DNA of 64,000 bases from Syntrophomonadaceae bacterium (GTDB lineage: Bacteria; Bacillota; PH28-bin88): the NCBI GenBank assembly GCA_018333865.1, contig JAGXSE010000066.1, positions 130,919 through 194,918 of the forward strand, written 5' to 3'. Below are positions 34,122 through 45,254 of this stretch, in pieces. The notes under the pieces were generated by a model, which did not search any database, had not been told where the DNA came from, and saw nothing but the letters and a program-made list of their open reading frames with translations. Positions within the stretch are counted from its first letter, which is position 1. Each line of letters opens with the position of its first letter. Position numbers and translations under genes: made by a program.

Positions 34122-35726
34122 CTATGCCTGATCGGCAACTCTGGCGATGGGCGGTGCCAGGGCGGATAGCGCCGTGCGTTTTAGCAGGAGATAATTCATG
34201 CTATCCACCAGGGCCTGCCAGCTTGCTTCGATGATGTTTTCGGAAACACCGACGGTACTCCAGCTGGACTGTCTGTCTCTGGATTCGATCAAGACCCGCA
34301 CCTTGGCTTCTGTGCCGTCTTTTTCCTCCAACACCCGCACTTTATAATCTGTTAAATGCATTTCTTTAATACCGGGGTAAAATTCTTCCAGGGCCTTGCG
34401 CAGGGCATTGTCCAGAGCATTGACCGGCCCCTTGCCTTCAGCGGCCGTATGGACAATCGCTTCATTTACCCGTATTTTCATCACCGCTTCGGAAATCAGG
34501 TTTTCACCCGCCCGCTTTTCCACCAAGACCTTAAAAGACTCCAGCTTGAAAGTCGGCCAGTAGCGGCCCAATACCCTTTGCATCAGCAATTCCAGGGATG
34601 CTTCCGCTCCTTCGAACTGGTATCCCAGGTGTTCCAGTTGTTTTATTTCCTCTACCAGACCCCTGATCGCTTTTTCATCCAGCATAAGGCCCATTTCCTC
34701 CGCTTTGAACCGGAGGCTGGCCGCACCCGCCAGCTCCGAAACCAGCACCCGCCGCTGATTGCCAACTGTTTCAGGGGACATGTGCTCATAGGTCTGCGAG
34801 TTTTTCATTACAGCGCTGGCATGGATCCCTCCCTTGTGAGCAAAGGCGCTGATGCCCACAAAGGGCAGATTCCCTGGTTGGACCACATTAGCTATCTCGC
34901 TGGCATAACGGGCTACTTCAGTTAGCCGCTGCAGGTGTCCGGGCGGTAAGACCTGGTAACCCAGCTTGGCCTCCAGGTTAGAAATAACGGAACAGAGGCT
35001 GGCATTTCCACAACGTTCACCCCAGCCGTTAACAGTACCCTGGACCTGCCGGGCGCCGGCCAGAACCGCTGCCAGGGAATTTGCCACTGCCAGGTCGCTG
35101 TCGTTATGGGTATGAATTCCTAAAGAGACAGCTGGTATTTGGGAGATCACTTCTTTTACTGTCTGTTCTATCTGAAAGGGCATGCTGCCGCCGTTGGTGT
35201 CGCAAAGGACCAGCCAGTCCGCCCCGGCTTCCCTGGCAGCAATCAGAGTATCCAGAGCATATATGGGATTACAGCGGAAACCGTCAAAAAAGTGCTCGGC
35301 ATCATAAATCACTTCCAGCCCATGATCTTTCAGGTAAAAAACGGACTCCCTGATCATGGCCAGGTTCTCCGCCAGGGTGGTGGAAAGGGCCTGGGTCACG
35401 TGCAAATCCCAGCTTTTACCTACCAAAGTTACTACAGATGTCCCGCTATGGATCAGAGCCAGAATATTTGGGTCCAGATCTACCCTGGCCCCGGGCCGCC
35501 TGGTGCTGCCGAAGGCGGCCAGTTTGGCATGGCAAAGGGGCAGGTGGCGGGCCCGGCGAAAAAACTCCAAGTCTTTGGGGTTGGATCCAGGCCAGCCCCC
35601 TTCAATATAGTCGACACCAAGGTAGTCAAGTTTGGCGGCTATTTTCAATTTATCCTCTACCGTCAAACTGATGCCTTCACCTTGGGTGCCGTCCCTTAAA
35701 GTTGTGTCATAGACAAATATTTTCAT
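34122..35726 (-). CDS. cimA: (R)-citramalate synthase
   Basis: 534 residues. Condenses pyruvate and acetyl-CoA to citramalate, opening the threonine-independent route to isoleucine. DTTLRDGTQGEGIS and WPGSNPKD are typical of CimA; the metal site shows [17 protein letters not shown]. The C-terminal LeuA-dimer regulatory domain (about 400-525) would bind isoleucine. LeuBCD, encoded just upstream, carry out the next steps. Last gene of the operon, 9 bp after leuB. Confidence 0.94.
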   Translation of the reverse strand: MKIFVYDTTLRDGTQGEGISLTVEDKLKIAAKLDYLGVDYIEGGWPGSNPKDLEFFRRARHLPLCHAKLAAFGSTRRPGARVDLDPNILALIHSGTSVVTLVGKSWDLHVTQALSTTLAENLAMIRESVFYLKDHGLEVIYDAEHFFDGFRCNPIYALDTLIAAREAGADWLVLCDTNGGSMPFQIEQTVKEVISQIPAVSLGIHTHNDSDLAVANSLAAVLAGARQVQGTVNGWGERCGNASLCSVISNLEAKLGYQVLPPGHLQRLTEVARYASEIANVVQPGNLPFVGISAFAHKGGIHASAVMKNSQTYEHMSPETVGNQRRVLVSELAGAASLRFKAEEMGLMLDEKAIRGLVEEIKQLEHLGYQFEGAEASLELLMQRVLGRYWPTFKLESFKVLVEKRAGENLISEAVMKIRVNEAIVHTAAEGKGPVNALDNALRKALEEFYPGIKEMHLTDYKVRVLEEKDGTEAKVRVLIESRDRQSSWSTVGVSENIIEASWQALVDSMNYLLLKRTALSALAPPIARVADQA

Positions 35727-35735
35727 GCTTTTTCC

Positions 35736-36809
35736 TCAAGTTGATAAGGCTCGGAGCACCAGGTTCCCCATCGCCTGAGTATTTACAGCTTCCTGTCCGG
35801 TTACCGCCAGATCCGCAGTGCGGTGGCCATCTTTCAGCACTTGTTCAACTGCCCGGCGGATGCTGGCTGCAGCTTCCAACTGGTTAAAGCTGTTCTCCAG
35901 CATCAAGGCTGCCGAAAGGATCGTGGCTAAGGGGTTGGCTTTCCCCTGGCCGGCAATGTCCGGCGCTGACCCGTGGGCAGGTTCGTAAAGGGCTACTTCT
36001 CCCCCGATACTCGCTGAGGCCAGCATGCCGATCGAGCCTGAGAGCATGGAGGCCTGGTCTGTCAGGATGTCGCCAAACATGTTTTCGGTTACAATCACAT
36101 CAAACTGGCGCGGATTCCGCACCAGCTGCATGGCGCAGTTATCCACATACATGTGATTAAGCAAAACCCCGGGAAACTCTTTCTTAACCTCGTTAACTAT
36201 TTCCCGCCACATCCGGGAACTCTCCAGGACGTTGGCCTTGTCAACCGAAGTCACCATACCCCGGCGTTTCTCAGCCATTAAGAAAGCCAGGCGGGCAATC
36301 CGGCGGACTTCCTGTTCTGTATAGACAAGGGTATCGATAGCCACCTGCCCGGCAGGGGTGTGTTCCCTTTTCTTCTCGCCAAAGTACAGTCCCCCGGTCA
36401 ATTCCCTGATCACCAAAAGGTCTGTCCCGGACACAACTTCCCGCTTCAGGGCGGAAGCCTCCTCCAGGGAAGCGAACAAGTAAACGGGACGCAAGTTAGC
36501 ATAAAGCCCTAGTTTTTTCCGTAAAGGCAAAAGTGCCCCAACTTCCGGCCGCAGGTGAACGGGATAATCGTCCCACTTAGGCCCGCCAACTGCTCCCAGC
36601 AATATGGCCTGGCTCTGGCGGCAGAGTTCCAGGGTTTCTTCCGGCAAGGGATGCCCGACGGCATCCAGGGCCGCCCCGCCGATTAATCCGACAGAGAATT
36701 TAACTCTGAAACCATAGGTCTGCCCCACTTTTTCCAGGACCATCATTGCTTCCGGGATAATTTCCGGGCCAATGCCATCCCCTGGCAGAATCGCTACTTT
36801 ATACTCCAT
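35736..36809 (-). CDS. leuB: 3-isopropylmalate dehydrogenase
   Basis: 357 residues, normal length. Oxidative decarboxylation of 3-isopropylmalate (and of 3-methylmalate in the citramalate route). Visible: [10 protein letters not shown], the substrate segment [32 protein letters not shown] and [21 protein letters not shown]. It begins inside the last 11 bases of leuD, so the two are coupled. Confidence 0.97.
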   Translation of the reverse strand: MEYKVAILPGDGIGPEIIPEAMMVLEKVGQTYGFRVKFSVGLIGGAALDAVGHPLPEETLELCRQSQAILLGAVGGPKWDDYPVHLRPEVGALLPLRKKLGLYANLRPVYLFASLEEASALKREVVSGTDLLVIRELTGGLYFGEKKREHTPAGQVAIDTLVYTEQEVRRIARLAFLMAEKRRGMVTSVDKANVLESSRMWREIVNEVKKEFPGVLLNHMYVDNCAMQLVRNPRQFDVIVTENMFGDILTDQASMLSGSIGMLASASIGGEVALYEPAHGSAPDIAGQGKANPLATILSAALMLENSFNQLEAAASIRRAVEQVLKDGHRTADLAVTGQEAVNTQAMGNLVLRALST

Positions 36810-37302
36810 TCTTTTTCATCCTCTCTGCCACGTAGTTCATCAGGCCGCCGGCGGCAATCAGCTGCTGCATAAACTCCGGAAAAGGGCTAGCCTGGTACTT
36901 TTCGTTTTTAGACAAATTGGTGATTATTCCTGTAGCGGCGTCAATTTCCAGGAGATCCCCCTCCTGGATCGCCGCAGAGGCTGCAGGCGATTCAAAAATA
37001 GGCAGCCCGATATTAAAAGAATTGCGGTAGAAAATCCGGGCAAAGGATTGGGCCACCACGCAGGAGACACCAGCTGCCTTGAGTGCAATCGGGGCATGTT
37101 CCCGGGAACTGCCGCAGCCGAAGTTTTTTCCGGCCACAATGATGTCGCCTTTTTGCACCTTGGCGGCAAAAGTGGGGTCGGCATCCTCCATACAGTGGCG
37201 GGCCATTTCCGCTGGGTCAATGGTATTCATGTATCTCGCCGGAATAATAGCATCTGTATCCACATCGTGGCCGAACTTCCATACACGTCCTGTAATTTTC
37301 AT
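36799..37302 (-). CDS. leuD: 3-isopropylmalate dehydratase, small subunit
   Basis: 167 residues from [21 protein letters not shown]. The start codon shares one base with the leuC stop (TAATG) and is preceded by [26 protein letters not shown] is the LeuD swivelling-domain signature. Works with LeuC. The longer frame upstream is leuC sequence in another frame. Confidence 0.97.
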   Translation of the reverse strand: MKITGRVWKFGHDVDTDAIIPARYMNTIDPAEMARHCMEDADPTFAAKVQKGDIIVAGKNFGCGSSREHAPIALKAAGVSCVVAQSFARIFYRNSFNIGLPIFESPAASAAIQEGDLLEIDAATGIITNLSKNEKYQASPFPEFMQQLIAAGGLMNYVAERMKKNGV

Positions 37303-38567
37303 TAGCCAACCACCTCCTCTGGAGCGCTTATTTTGCCGGTTACGGCACTGGCGGCCGCCACTGCCGGGCCGGTTAAGTAAACTTCGCTTTCGGGATGTCC
37401 CATTCGCCCGACAAAATTGCGGTTTGTAGTAGACACTGCCCGCTCGCCTTTGGCTAAAATCCCCATATAACCGCCCAGACACGGCCCGCAGGTGGGGGTG
37501 CTGACCACAGCGCCGGCCTTGATAAATGTTTCCACTAAGCCCTCATGGACCGCTTGCAGGTAAATAGCCTGAGTACCGGGAATAATGATCAGCCGCACAT
37601 CCGGGTGGACGCTTTTGCCCTGCAAGACCTGGGCAGCTTCCCGCAGGTCCTGGATGCGGCCGTTGGTGCAAGAACCGATCACAACCTGGTCAATAGCAAC
37701 ATTGCCTACCTGGCTTACTGCTCTGGCGTTCTCCGGGGAATGGGGCAGGGCAACTTGCGGTTCCAGCTTGCTTACGTCATACTCAACCACCCGTGTATAC
37801 ACGGCATCCGGGTCGCTGTTATAGAGGCGGTAAGGCCGTTTCGCCCGTGGCTTAATATATGCCAAAACTGCCTCATCGGGGATAAACATCCCCGCCTTGC
37901 CGCCGGCTTCAATAGCCATGTTGGCCATGGTGAAGCGGCCGTCCATCGGGAGGCTGTCAATAACTTCCCCGGTAAACTCCATGGACATGTAGCGGGCCCC
38001 GTCAACTCCAATATCACCTATTGTATGTAGGATCAAGTCCTTGCCCCCTACCCAGGGTTTAAGTTTGCCATGATAGATAAATTTGATTGTTTCAGGCACC
38101 TTGAACCAGGCCTCGCCTGTAGCCATGGCGGCTGCCATATCGGTGCTGCCTACCCCCGTGGCAAAGGCTCCCAAAGCGCCATAGGTCACGGTATGGGAAT
38201 CGGCGCCGATAATCAGGTCCCCGGGCAGGGCCAAACCTGCTTCCGGCAACAGGCAGTGCTCAATACCCATCCGCCCCACTTCAAAATAGTTGGTAATCTT
38301 GTGTTTTTTAGCAAATTCCCGCAAGGTCTTGGCAAGTTCCGCCGACTTGATGTCCTTATTTGGGGTAAAATGGTCAGGAACCAGCACAATGGCTTCCGGA
38401 TTAAAAACCCGGTCCAGACCCAGTTTTTCGAATTCCTTGATGGCTACCGGAGCCGTAATATCATTGCCTAAAACCACATCAACCCTGGCAATGATTAACT
38501 GTCCTGGAGACACCTGAGCCAGCCCCGCGTGATCGGCCAGGATCTTCTCCGCAATGGTCATTCCCAT
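37302..38567 (-). CDS. leuC: 3-isopropylmalate dehydratase, large subunit
   Basis: 421 residues, the short LeuC form typical of archaea and clostridia. Aconitase-type [4Fe-4S] protein: cluster cysteines in VIGSCTNGR and [12 protein letters not shown]; other motifs are [14 protein letters not shown] and [23 protein letters not shown]. Isomerises 2- and 3-isopropylmalate, and citramalate to methylmalate when CimA is used. Confidence 0.97.
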   Translation of the reverse strand: MGMTIAEKILADHAGLAQVSPGQLIIARVDVVLGNDITAPVAIKEFEKLGLDRVFNPEAIVLVPDHFTPNKDIKSAELAKTLREFAKKHKITNYFEVGRMGIEHCLLPEAGLALPGDLIIGADSHTVTYGALGAFATGVGSTDMAAAMATGEAWFKVPETIKFIYHGKLKPWVGGKDLILHTIGDIGVDGARYMSMEFTGEVIDSLPMDGRFTMANMAIEAGGKAGMFIPDEAVLAYIKPRAKRPYRLYNSDPDAVYTRVVEYDVSKLEPQVALPHSPENARAVSQVGNVAIDQVVIGSCTNGRIQDLREAAQVLQGKSVHPDVRLIIIPGTQAIYLQAVHEGLVETFIKAGAVVSTPTCGPCLGGYMGILAKGERAVSTTNRNFVGRMGHPESEVYLTGPAVAAASAVTGKISAPEEVVG

Positions 38568-38585
38568 AATTATTCCCCTCCCATC

Positions 38586-40127
38586 CTACTTTCCGTTATT
38601 CCCATTTATATTTCCCTCACCGATCTCATAGAAAATCTTGTTGATGGCATTGATATAGGCTTTGGCGCTGGCCTCGATGATGTCAGTGCTGATCCCCCGG
38701 CCTACGAATACCTTGCCTTTGTACTCAACCTTTACCGTAACCTCGCCGATTGCGTCCTTACCGCCGGTTACGGCACTTAAGGCATAGTGTTTCAGGTATA
38801 CATTAACACCGGAGATCTTATCCACTACCTTAAACACGGCATCCACCGGCCCGTCACCAACGGCGGCCTCGCTGACCAGAGTTTCGCCCACAAGGATGCT
38901 CAAGGTGGCGGTTGGCACCACCTGGTTGCCACTGGAAACATGCATCGACTGTAAACGGTACTTCTCCGGCATCGACCTGGCCTCGGCATCGACAATTGCC
39001 TCCAGGTCTTTATCAGCCAGTTCCTTTTTGCGATCGGCCAGATCTTTAAAGCGGGCAAAGGCCTTTTCCAGCTCCTGTTCATTCAGCCTGTAGCCCAGTT
39101 CTTCCAGCCGCTGTTTAAAGGCATGACGGCCGGAGTGTTTGCCTAAAACAATATTGTTTACCACCAGGCCGATCATGGCCGGATTCATAATTTCGTAAGT
39201 AGATCGCTCTTTCAAAACCCCGTCCTGGTGGATGCCGGACTCATGAGCAAAAGCATTCTTGCCCACAATTGCCTTGTTGTATTGAATTGGCATTCCGGTC
39301 AGGGTGCTGACCAGCTTGCTGGTGCGGTAGATCTCCTCGGTAACGATGCCGGTATAAAAGGGGTACAGGTCCTTCCGGGTGTGGAGGGCCATCACAATTT
39401 CTTCGATGGCAGTATTCCCGGCCCGCTCCCCAATGCCGTTGATAGCACCCTCGATTTGTTCAGCGCCATTTTCCAGGGCTGCCAGGGAATTCGCCACCGC
39501 CAGGCCCAGGTCGTTATGGCAATGGACGCTTAGAATAGCTTTATCCATGTTAGGAACTCTTTCCTTGATCGAGCGGATAAACAGACCAAATTCCAGTGGT
39601 GTGCCATAGCCAACCGTATCCGGAATATTGATCACGGTAGCTCCGGCATCAATAGCCCTTTCCACCACCCGGCACATGAAGTCGAGGTCGGTCCGGGAAC
39701 CGTCTTCCGGGGAAAACTCCACATCAGAGGTATACCTCTTGGCATGGCGGATGCCTCTCACCAGGGCATCCAAAACCTCTTCCCTGGTCATCCGCAACTT
39801 GTATTTCAAGTGGATGTCCGAAGTAGCCAAAAAGGTATGGATGCGGGGCCTGGCCGAGTATTTAACCGCTTCCCAGGCCCGGTCGATGTCCTTTTCGCCG
39901 ACTCTGGCCAGGGCCGCTATGATCGGGCCCTGCACTTCTCTGGCAACAGCCGTAACGGCATCAAAGTCACCCTTGGAGGCAATGGGGAAGCCGGCCTCCA
40001 CCACATCCACCTTTAATTTTGCCAGCTGGTGGGCAATCTCCAGCTTTTCTTTAATGTTCAGGCTGACACCAGGGGATTGTTCACCGTCCCGCAGGGTGGT
40101 GTCAAAGATGTACACCCGTTTGCTCAT
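38586..40127 (-). CDS. leuA: 2-isopropylmalate synthase
   Basis: 513 residues. First committed step of leucine synthesis. N-terminal [17 protein letters not shown], metal motif [16 protein letters not shown] and [16 protein letters not shown] are present; the C-terminal LeuA regulatory domain (about 390-500) is complete, so feedback by leucine is likely. The [12 protein letters not shown] segment separates it from CimA. Confidence 0.97.
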   Translation of the reverse strand: MSKRVYIFDTTLRDGEQSPGVSLNIKEKLEIAHQLAKLKVDVVEAGFPIASKGDFDAVTAVAREVQGPIIAALARVGEKDIDRAWEAVKYSARPRIHTFLATSDIHLKYKLRMTREEVLDALVRGIRHAKRYTSDVEFSPEDGSRTDLDFMCRVVERAIDAGATVINIPDTVGYGTPLEFGLFIRSIKERVPNMDKAILSVHCHNDLGLAVANSLAALENGAEQIEGAINGIGERAGNTAIEEIVMALHTRKDLYPFYTGIVTEEIYRTSKLVSTLTGMPIQYNKAIVGKNAFAHESGIHQDGVLKERSTYEIMNPAMIGLVVNNIVLGKHSGRHAFKQRLEELGYRLNEQELEKAFARFKDLADRKKELADKDLEAIVDAEARSMPEKYRLQSMHVSSGNQVVPTATLSILVGETLVSEAAVGDGPVDAVFKVVDKISGVNVYLKHYALSAVTGGKDAIGEVTVKVEYKGKVFVGRGISTDIIEASAKAYINAINKIFYEIGEGNINGNNGK

Positions 40128-40132
40128 GATTC

Positions 40133-41815
40133 TTATTCCTCCCCCTGCTCAAATTCAATCATTTCCTGCAAGCCTTTGGCGTTTGGCACCATGGGATAAA
40201 CCATTTCACACCTCTTGATCAGGCATTCAATTATTGTCAGGCGCTTGTTGTTCAGAGCTTCTGCCAGAACCGGCCTCACTTCGCTTTTATCCGCTATTTG
40301 ATAGGCGGCCGCGCCATAACAAAGAGCCAGTTTCATGAAATCCGGGTTGCCGGTGTATTCGATGCCGATATAGCGGTTGTCGCAGTAATGCCGCTGCAAC
40401 TGGCGCACCATGCCCAGATTATTGTTATTTAAGAGGAGGATTTTTACCGGCAGGTTCTGTTCCACTGCCGTGGCCATTTCAGCCAGATGCATCTGGAAGC
40501 TGCCATCCCCTGTTACTGTAACCACCAGGGCATCGGGATCCGCCAATTGAGCGCCAATAGCCGCCGGGAAACCATAGCCCATTGTGCCAAGACCGCCAGA
40601 GGTCAGGAAACTGCCCGGGCGAGCAAAACCGTAATACTGGGCCGTCCACATCTGGTGCTGACCCACGTCAGCAGTAACAATGGCCTGGTGGCGGGAAAGC
40701 TCGCCTAACTGTTCAATAATATACTGGGGGCGAAGCTCATTTCCGTCCCGCCGGTACCGCAAGGGACGCTCTTCCTTTAACACCTGAATCCGGTCCAGCC
40801 AGGATTGCCGCCGGGCCGGGGCGGTCAATCTGAGCACTTCCCTCATTACCAGGCTCAATTCACCTACAATGGGCAGGTTAACTTCCACGTTTTTTCCAAT
40901 CTCTGCAGGGTCAATATCTACATGGACTTTTTTTGCCTGCGGCGCGAATTTGTCGATCAGGCCGGTAACCCTGTCATCAAACCGGACGCCTAGGCCGATA
41001 ATCAGATCCGCTTCACCCACTGCCAGGTTGGCACAGGGCCGGCCGTGGAGGCCCAGCATACCCAAAGCCAGGGGGTGAATTTCAGGAAAGCTCCCCAGGC
41101 CCATCAGGGTTGTGGTCACCGGCGCGCTGATAGCTAGAGCCAGCTGCACCAGCAAATCAGACGCTTTGGAGCTGACGATGCCTCCGCCGGCGTAAATCAA
41201 TGGGCGTTCAGCTTCTTCGATGAGTCTGACCAGGTTTTTGATCTGGGTGGGATGGCCCTGGTAGTTTGGCTTATACCCTTTCAGGTCAACCTCTACCGGG
41301 GCTTTAACCAGGCATTCCGCCACGGCAACATCTTTCGGAATATCCACCAGCACAGGGCCAGGACGGCCGGTGCCGGCGATATGAAAAGCCTCTTTTAAGA
41401 TCCTGGGCAGGTCATTAACGTCCTTTACCAGGTAATTATGCTTGGTAATGGGAATAGTGATTCCGGTGATGTCAACCTCCTGGAAGGCGTCAGTCCCCAC
41501 CATCGAAGTTGGCACCTGACCGGTAATGGCCACCAGCGGGATTGAGTCCATATAGGCCGTGGCCAGGCCGGTAACCAGGTTGGTAGCGCCGGGACCAGAG
41601 GTGGCAAGGCAAACCCCCGGCTGCCCCTTGATCCTGGCATACCCGCTGGCGGCATGAACTCCCGCCTGTTCAAGGCGCACCAGCACATGGCGGATGCCTG
41701 AATCATACAGGGCATCATAAACCGGCAGAACGCTTCCCCCTGGGATGCCGAATACCGTATCAACCCCTGCTTCTTTCAGGCACTTGATCAAGGCCTGAGC
41801 TCCTGAGATTCCCAA
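40133..41815 (-). CDS. ilvB: Acetolactate synthase, large subunit (first copy, downstream of ilvN)
   Basis: 560 residues from the TTG at 41815, chosen because GGAGGT lies eight bases before; an upstream ATG at 41866 has no good site. ThDP enzyme with [15 protein letters not shown], the conserved EQ of [14 protein letters not shown], and ThDP motif [15 protein letters not shown] ending in NNNNLGM. It condenses two pyruvates, or pyruvate with 2-oxobutyrate. Paralogue of the copy at 42428. C-terminal region ends [15 protein letters not shown], giving a full-length protein. Confidence 0.93.
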   Translation of the reverse strand: MGISGAQALIKCLKEAGVDTVFGIPGGSVLPVYDALYDSGIRHVLVRLEQAGVHAASGYARIKGQPGVCLATSGPGATNLVTGLATAYMDSIPLVAITGQVPTSMVGTDAFQEVDITGITIPITKHNYLVKDVNDLPRILKEAFHIAGTGRPGPVLVDIPKDVAVAECLVKAPVEVDLKGYKPNYQGHPTQIKNLVRLIEEAERPLIYAGGGIVSSKASDLLVQLALAISAPVTTTLMGLGSFPEIHPLALGMLGLHGRPCANLAVGEADLIIGLGVRFDDRVTGLIDKFAPQAKKVHVDIDPAEIGKNVEVNLPIVGELSLVMREVLRLTAPARRQSWLDRIQVLKEERPLRYRRDGNELRPQYIIEQLGELSRHQAIVTADVGQHQMWTAQYYGFARPGSFLTSGGLGTMGYGFPAAIGAQLADPDALVVTVTGDGSFQMHLAEMATAVEQNLPVKILLLNNNNLGMVRQLQRHYCDNRYIGIEYTGNPDFMKLALCYGAAAYQIADKSEVRPVLAEALNNKRLTIIECLIKRCEMVYPMVPNAKGLQEMIEFEQGEE

Positions 41816-41940
41816 AATAAAAGCACCTCCGTTCATCGAAAGGAAAGCCGAGCAAAAAGCCGCCAATCGGTTTTCCGGATTTGATATGGAATAACCCTGA
41901 CTCTCGAACAGAATACCATCAATTTCCGGTTGTCAGAGCC

Positions 41941-42420
41941 TTACTTTGGCCCCCGGACCATGGCGATCTTGCCGGTGCGGACCACTTCCCTGATGCCAAA
42001 GGGCCTTAATGCGCTTTCAATGGCATTAATCTTGCCCTCATCGCCAGTGGCCTCAATGATCAGGGAGTTTTTTCCAATGTCTACGATCCGGGCCCGGAAA
42101 ATATCAACGATTTGCATGATTTCCCCCCGGGCAGCCGGGTCAGCATTAACCTTGATTAAAAATAGCTCCCTGTCCACGTATTCTTCGCTGGTGATATCCG
42201 TCAGTTTGATCACATCGATCAACTTATAAAGCTGTTTGCCTACCTGTTCGATTACCCGGTCGTCCCCTTCCACCACGATCGTCATCCGGGAGATAGCCGG
42301 ATTCTCAGTCCGCCCCACAGCCAGGCTGTCGATATTGTACCCCCGCCGGCTAAAAAGTCCGGCAATGCGGGTCAGCACCCCGGGGCGGTTCTCAACCAGC
42401 ACAGCTAAGGTGTGTTTCAA
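41941..42420 (-). CDS. ilvN: Acetolactate synthase, small regulatory subunit
   Basis: 159 residues. An N-terminal ACT domain ([22 protein letters not shown]) binds valine and regulates the large subunit; the C-terminal ALS_ss_C domain follows from about residue 85. It lies between the two large-subunit genes, so which one it serves is not evident from position. Name could equally be ilvH. Confidence 0.95.
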   Translation of the reverse strand: MKHTLAVLVENRPGVLTRIAGLFSRRGYNIDSLAVGRTENPAISRMTIVVEGDDRVIEQVGKQLYKLIDVIKLTDITSEEYVDRELFLIKVNADPAARGEIMQIVDIFRARIVDIGKNSLIIEATGDEGKINAIESALRPFGIREVVRTGKIAMVRGPK

Positions 42421-42427
42421 TTAAACT

Positions 42428-44095
42428 CTACCTCCCCAACATTTTGTTCAGGGAACCTCCAGCGGGAACCATGGGAAACACGTTTTCTTCCCGTTCAACT
42501 ACAAATTCAATCAGAAAAGCCTCCGGGGTATTAAATGCCAGTTCCAGCGCCGGGCGGACTTCCTCCGGTTTTTCCACGCGGATTCCCTTGATGCCGTAGG
42601 CATCCGCCAGCTTAATAAAATCGGGCCCTCCATCGGCTATATCCGTGTGTGAATAGCGGCGGCCAAAAAACAGCTCCTGCCACTGGCGGACCATTCCCAG
42701 GTACTGGTTGTTGATAAGGGCGATTTTTACCGGCAATCCGTACTGCCGGATGGTAGCTAACTCCTGGGACATCATCTGAATACTGCCGTCTCCGGCAATG
42801 TCGATCACCAGGGCATCGGGTTTTGCCACCTGAGCTCCTACAGCTGCCGGAAGTCCAAATCCCATGGTCCCCAGGCCGCCGGAAGAGATGAACCTGCGGG
42901 GATAGTGACAGCAGCAATACTGAGCTGCCCACATCTGGTGCTGGCCTACGTCGGTGGTAATAATCGCCTCGCCTCTGGTAAGGTGGTTAATCTGCTCAAT
43001 TACATACTGGGGTTTCAAAGAGGCGCCGTCCTGTGTGTATTTTAAGGGGAACTCCCGCCGCCAGCGGTAAACCTGATCCCGCCACTTTGAATAATCCCTC
43101 GCTTCTACCAGTTGGATAAGCTGCTGCAGCACAAACTTCACATCGCCCACAATGGGAACATCTACCCGTACATTCTTACCAATCTCGGCGGCATCTATAT
43201 CGACGTGAATTATTTTTGCTTTTGGGGCAAAAGTGTCAACTCTACCCGTCACCCGATCGTCAAAACGCATGCCTAAAGAAATAAGCAAATCACAGGCGGA
43301 AATAGCGTAGTTGGCATAGGCGGTGCCATGCATCCCCGGCATTCCCAGACTTAGAAGATGATTTTCCGGGAATACACCTTTGGCCATTAAGGTGGAAGTA
43401 ACAGGTATACCAAGCTTTTCAGCCAGATCCAGCAGTTCCGGGGCTGCTCCGGCATTGACAGCGCCTCCGCCGGCCACAATCACCGGCCGGCTGGCCTCCG
43501 CCAGCATTTGGGCTGCCTGTTTAATCTGGCAATAATTGCCGTTTTTTGGTATTCGATAGCCTGGCACATCAAGCTTTTGGGGGTAAAAAAATTCCGCTTT
43601 AGCCGCCGCAATGTCCTTTGGCAAATCTATAATTACCGGCCCCGGCCGGCCGGTGGAAGCCAGGAAAAAGGCCTCCTGCACGATTCCGGCAATATCTTTT
43701 ACATCCTTCACCAAGTAGCTGTATTTGGTCACCGGCAGAGTGATCCCGGTGATATCCGCCTCCTGGAAGGAATCTTTCCCTACCATGTCCAGGGCCACCT
43801 GGCCGGTAATGGCTACCAGAGGAACAGAGTCCATATAAGCATTGGCAATACCAGTTACCAGATTGGTAGCTCCCGGCCCAGAGGTGGCAATCACTACTCC
43901 CGGCTTGCCTGTAACCCTGGCATAGGCATCTGCCGCATGGGCAGCTCCCTGTTCATGCCTCGTTAAAATATGTTTTAATTTCTCCGCCCGGAAAATGGCG
44001 TCATATAAGGCCAATACTGCTCCTCCCGGGTAACCGAAAACCATGTCAACCCCTTCCATCTCCAGGGCCTTGATCAGGATATCCGCTCCGGTCAT
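42428..44095 (-). CDS. ilvB: Acetolactate synthase, large subunit (second copy, upstream of ilvN)
   Basis: 555 residues. Same domain order as the other copy: FGYPGGAVLALYDAIF, RHEQGAAHAADAYAR with the ThDP glutamate, [10 protein letters not shown], and GDGSIQMMSQELAT then NNQYLGMVRQWQELFF. The last motif (LGMVRQWQELFF) is that of classical biosynthetic IlvB, while the other copy has [12 protein letters not shown]. It is the likeliest partner of IlvN, 7 bp downstream. Confidence 0.95.
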   Translation of the reverse strand: MTGADILIKALEMEGVDMVFGYPGGAVLALYDAIFRAEKLKHILTRHEQGAAHAADAYARVTGKPGVVIATSGPGATNLVTGIANAYMDSVPLVAITGQVALDMVGKDSFQEADITGITLPVTKYSYLVKDVKDIAGIVQEAFFLASTGRPGPVIIDLPKDIAAAKAEFFYPQKLDVPGYRIPKNGNYCQIKQAAQMLAEASRPVIVAGGGAVNAGAAPELLDLAEKLGIPVTSTLMAKGVFPENHLLSLGMPGMHGTAYANYAISACDLLISLGMRFDDRVTGRVDTFAPKAKIIHVDIDAAEIGKNVRVDVPIVGDVKFVLQQLIQLVEARDYSKWRDQVYRWRREFPLKYTQDGASLKPQYVIEQINHLTRGEAIITTDVGQHQMWAAQYCCCHYPRRFISSGGLGTMGFGLPAAVGAQVAKPDALVIDIAGDGSIQMMSQELATIRQYGLPVKIALINNQYLGMVRQWQELFFGRRYSHTDIADGGPDFIKLADAYGIKGIRVEKPEEVRPALELAFNTPEAFLIEFVVEREENVFPMVPAGGSLNKMLGR

Positions 44096-44159
44096 CTCTT
44101 GACCGTTTTCCTTGGCTGCAAAATTCCCAAGTTAACCGCCTCCGTTTTTGATTTATCAT

Positions 44160-44275
44160 AGACAGCTACCCGCTCTAATACCCCCGCTTCTTAAAGCGGT
44201 GGGATAAGAGCGGTTACGCTGCTATATTAACTGGCTCTAAGCTTCAGTGGGGGTAACAATCCCCCTCTGAAGCCA
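44160..44275. mobile_element. IS200/IS605-type palindromic end or PATE-like remnant
   Basis: Two hairpins: CCGCTT-ctta-AAGCGG with flanking C/G runs (44182-44203) and GCTTCAG-T-GGGGG-taacaat-CCCCC-T-CTGAAGC (44241-44273). No transposase is present. Single-strand hairpin ends of this kind are typical of IS200/IS605 elements and their short non-autonomous derivatives. Related sequence agagcgggtagct recurs at about 47357. It lies between ilvE and ilvB. Confidence 0.6.
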
Positions 44276-44338
44276 AGACCCAGTTGAAATTGTTACGACC
44301 GGTAGTCAGAGTGACTATTGACCGGCTGGAAGCCGGCG

Positions 44339-45223
44339 CTACTGGCTGCCGTTTATAAAAGGGCCATCGATTTTGGTCAATTCCCGGAAACTGTGGATCA
44401 GGTCTGCTGTGACTGGTCCGGGCTTGCCATCGCCAATCTGGCGGCCGTCGATTTTCACTACCGGAATAACTTCTGCCGCTGTCCCGGTCAGGAAACACTC
44501 ATCAGCAATGTAAAGGTCATGCCTGGTAAAAACTTGTTCCCGCACAGTGATGTTCTGATCTAAGGCCAAATTCATCACCGTATTCCGGGTGATACCTTCC
44601 AAAATTCCCACAAAGGCCGGCGGCGTGATTAACACACCGTTTTTCACAATAAAGATATTGTCGCCGGTGGCTTCCGCCACATAGCCTTCATTATTCAGCA
44701 TGATGGCCTCGGGAACGCCGGCCAGATTAGCCTCAATCCTGGCCATAATATTATTGAGGTAGTTTAAAGACTTAATCCGTGGGTTTAAGGCCTCAGGGAT
44801 ATTCCGACGGGTGGCCACTGTAATTACTTCCATCCCTTTGCTGTAAAGCTCCTCGGGATAAAGCCGGATGCTGGCCGCTATGCAAAAAACCATCGACCGG
44901 GGACATTTTCGCGGGTCAAGGCCCAGGTCGCCCTTGCCCCTGGTTACCACCAGACGAATATACCCTTCCGTTAAACTGTTAGCCCGTAAGCTGTCTAAAA
45001 CCACCTTTTCCATTTCTTCCTTAGCCAGATCTATCTTCAGATCAATGGATTGAGCTGACTCGTATAAGCGGTCAATATGTTCCTTTAACTTGAATACGCG
45101 GCCATGGTAAGCGCGGATGCCCTCGAACACGCCATCCCCGTATAAAAGGCCGTGATCAAAAACTGATACTCTTGCTTCTTCTTCCGGTACAAACTTTCCG
45201 TCAAAATAAATTATAAGCCCCAT
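44339..45223 (-). CDS. ilvE: Branched-chain amino acid aminotransferase
   Basis: 294 residues from MGLIIYFDGKFVPEEEA, behind GGGAGG; the longer frame upstream overlaps the T-box leader. A fold-type IV PLP enzyme: DHGLLYGDGVFEGIRAY, the PLP lysine in INPRIKSLNYLNN (Lys of IKSLNY), and EATGDNIFIVK. It performs the last step for leucine, isoleucine and valine. First gene after the T-box. Confidence 0.95.
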   Translation of the reverse strand: MGLIIYFDGKFVPEEEARVSVFDHGLLYGDGVFEGIRAYHGRVFKLKEHIDRLYESAQSIDLKIDLAKEEMEKVVLDSLRANSLTEGYIRLVVTRGKGDLGLDPRKCPRSMVFCIAASIRLYPEELYSKGMEVITVATRRNIPEALNPRIKSLNYLNNIMARIEANLAGVPEAIMLNNEGYVAEATGDNIFIVKNGVLITPPAFVGILEGITRNTVMNLALDQNITVREQVFTRHDLYIADECFLTGTAAEVIPVVKIDGRQIGDGKPGPVTADLIHSFRELTKIDGPFINGSQ

Positions 45224-45254
45224 TTCTTCCCCTCCCTGATTAATTTTTGTTTCA

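Noticed and set aside
37303-37482. Extended N-terminus for LeuD
   Set aside because: The extra 60 residues overlap leuC in another frame; the true start follows GGAGGTGG and begins with the family sequence [11 protein letters not shown].
44241-44273. Rho-independent terminator after ilvE
   Set aside because: The hairpin is strong but not followed by T residues in the transcribed direction, and a matching second hairpin suggests an IS605-type element.
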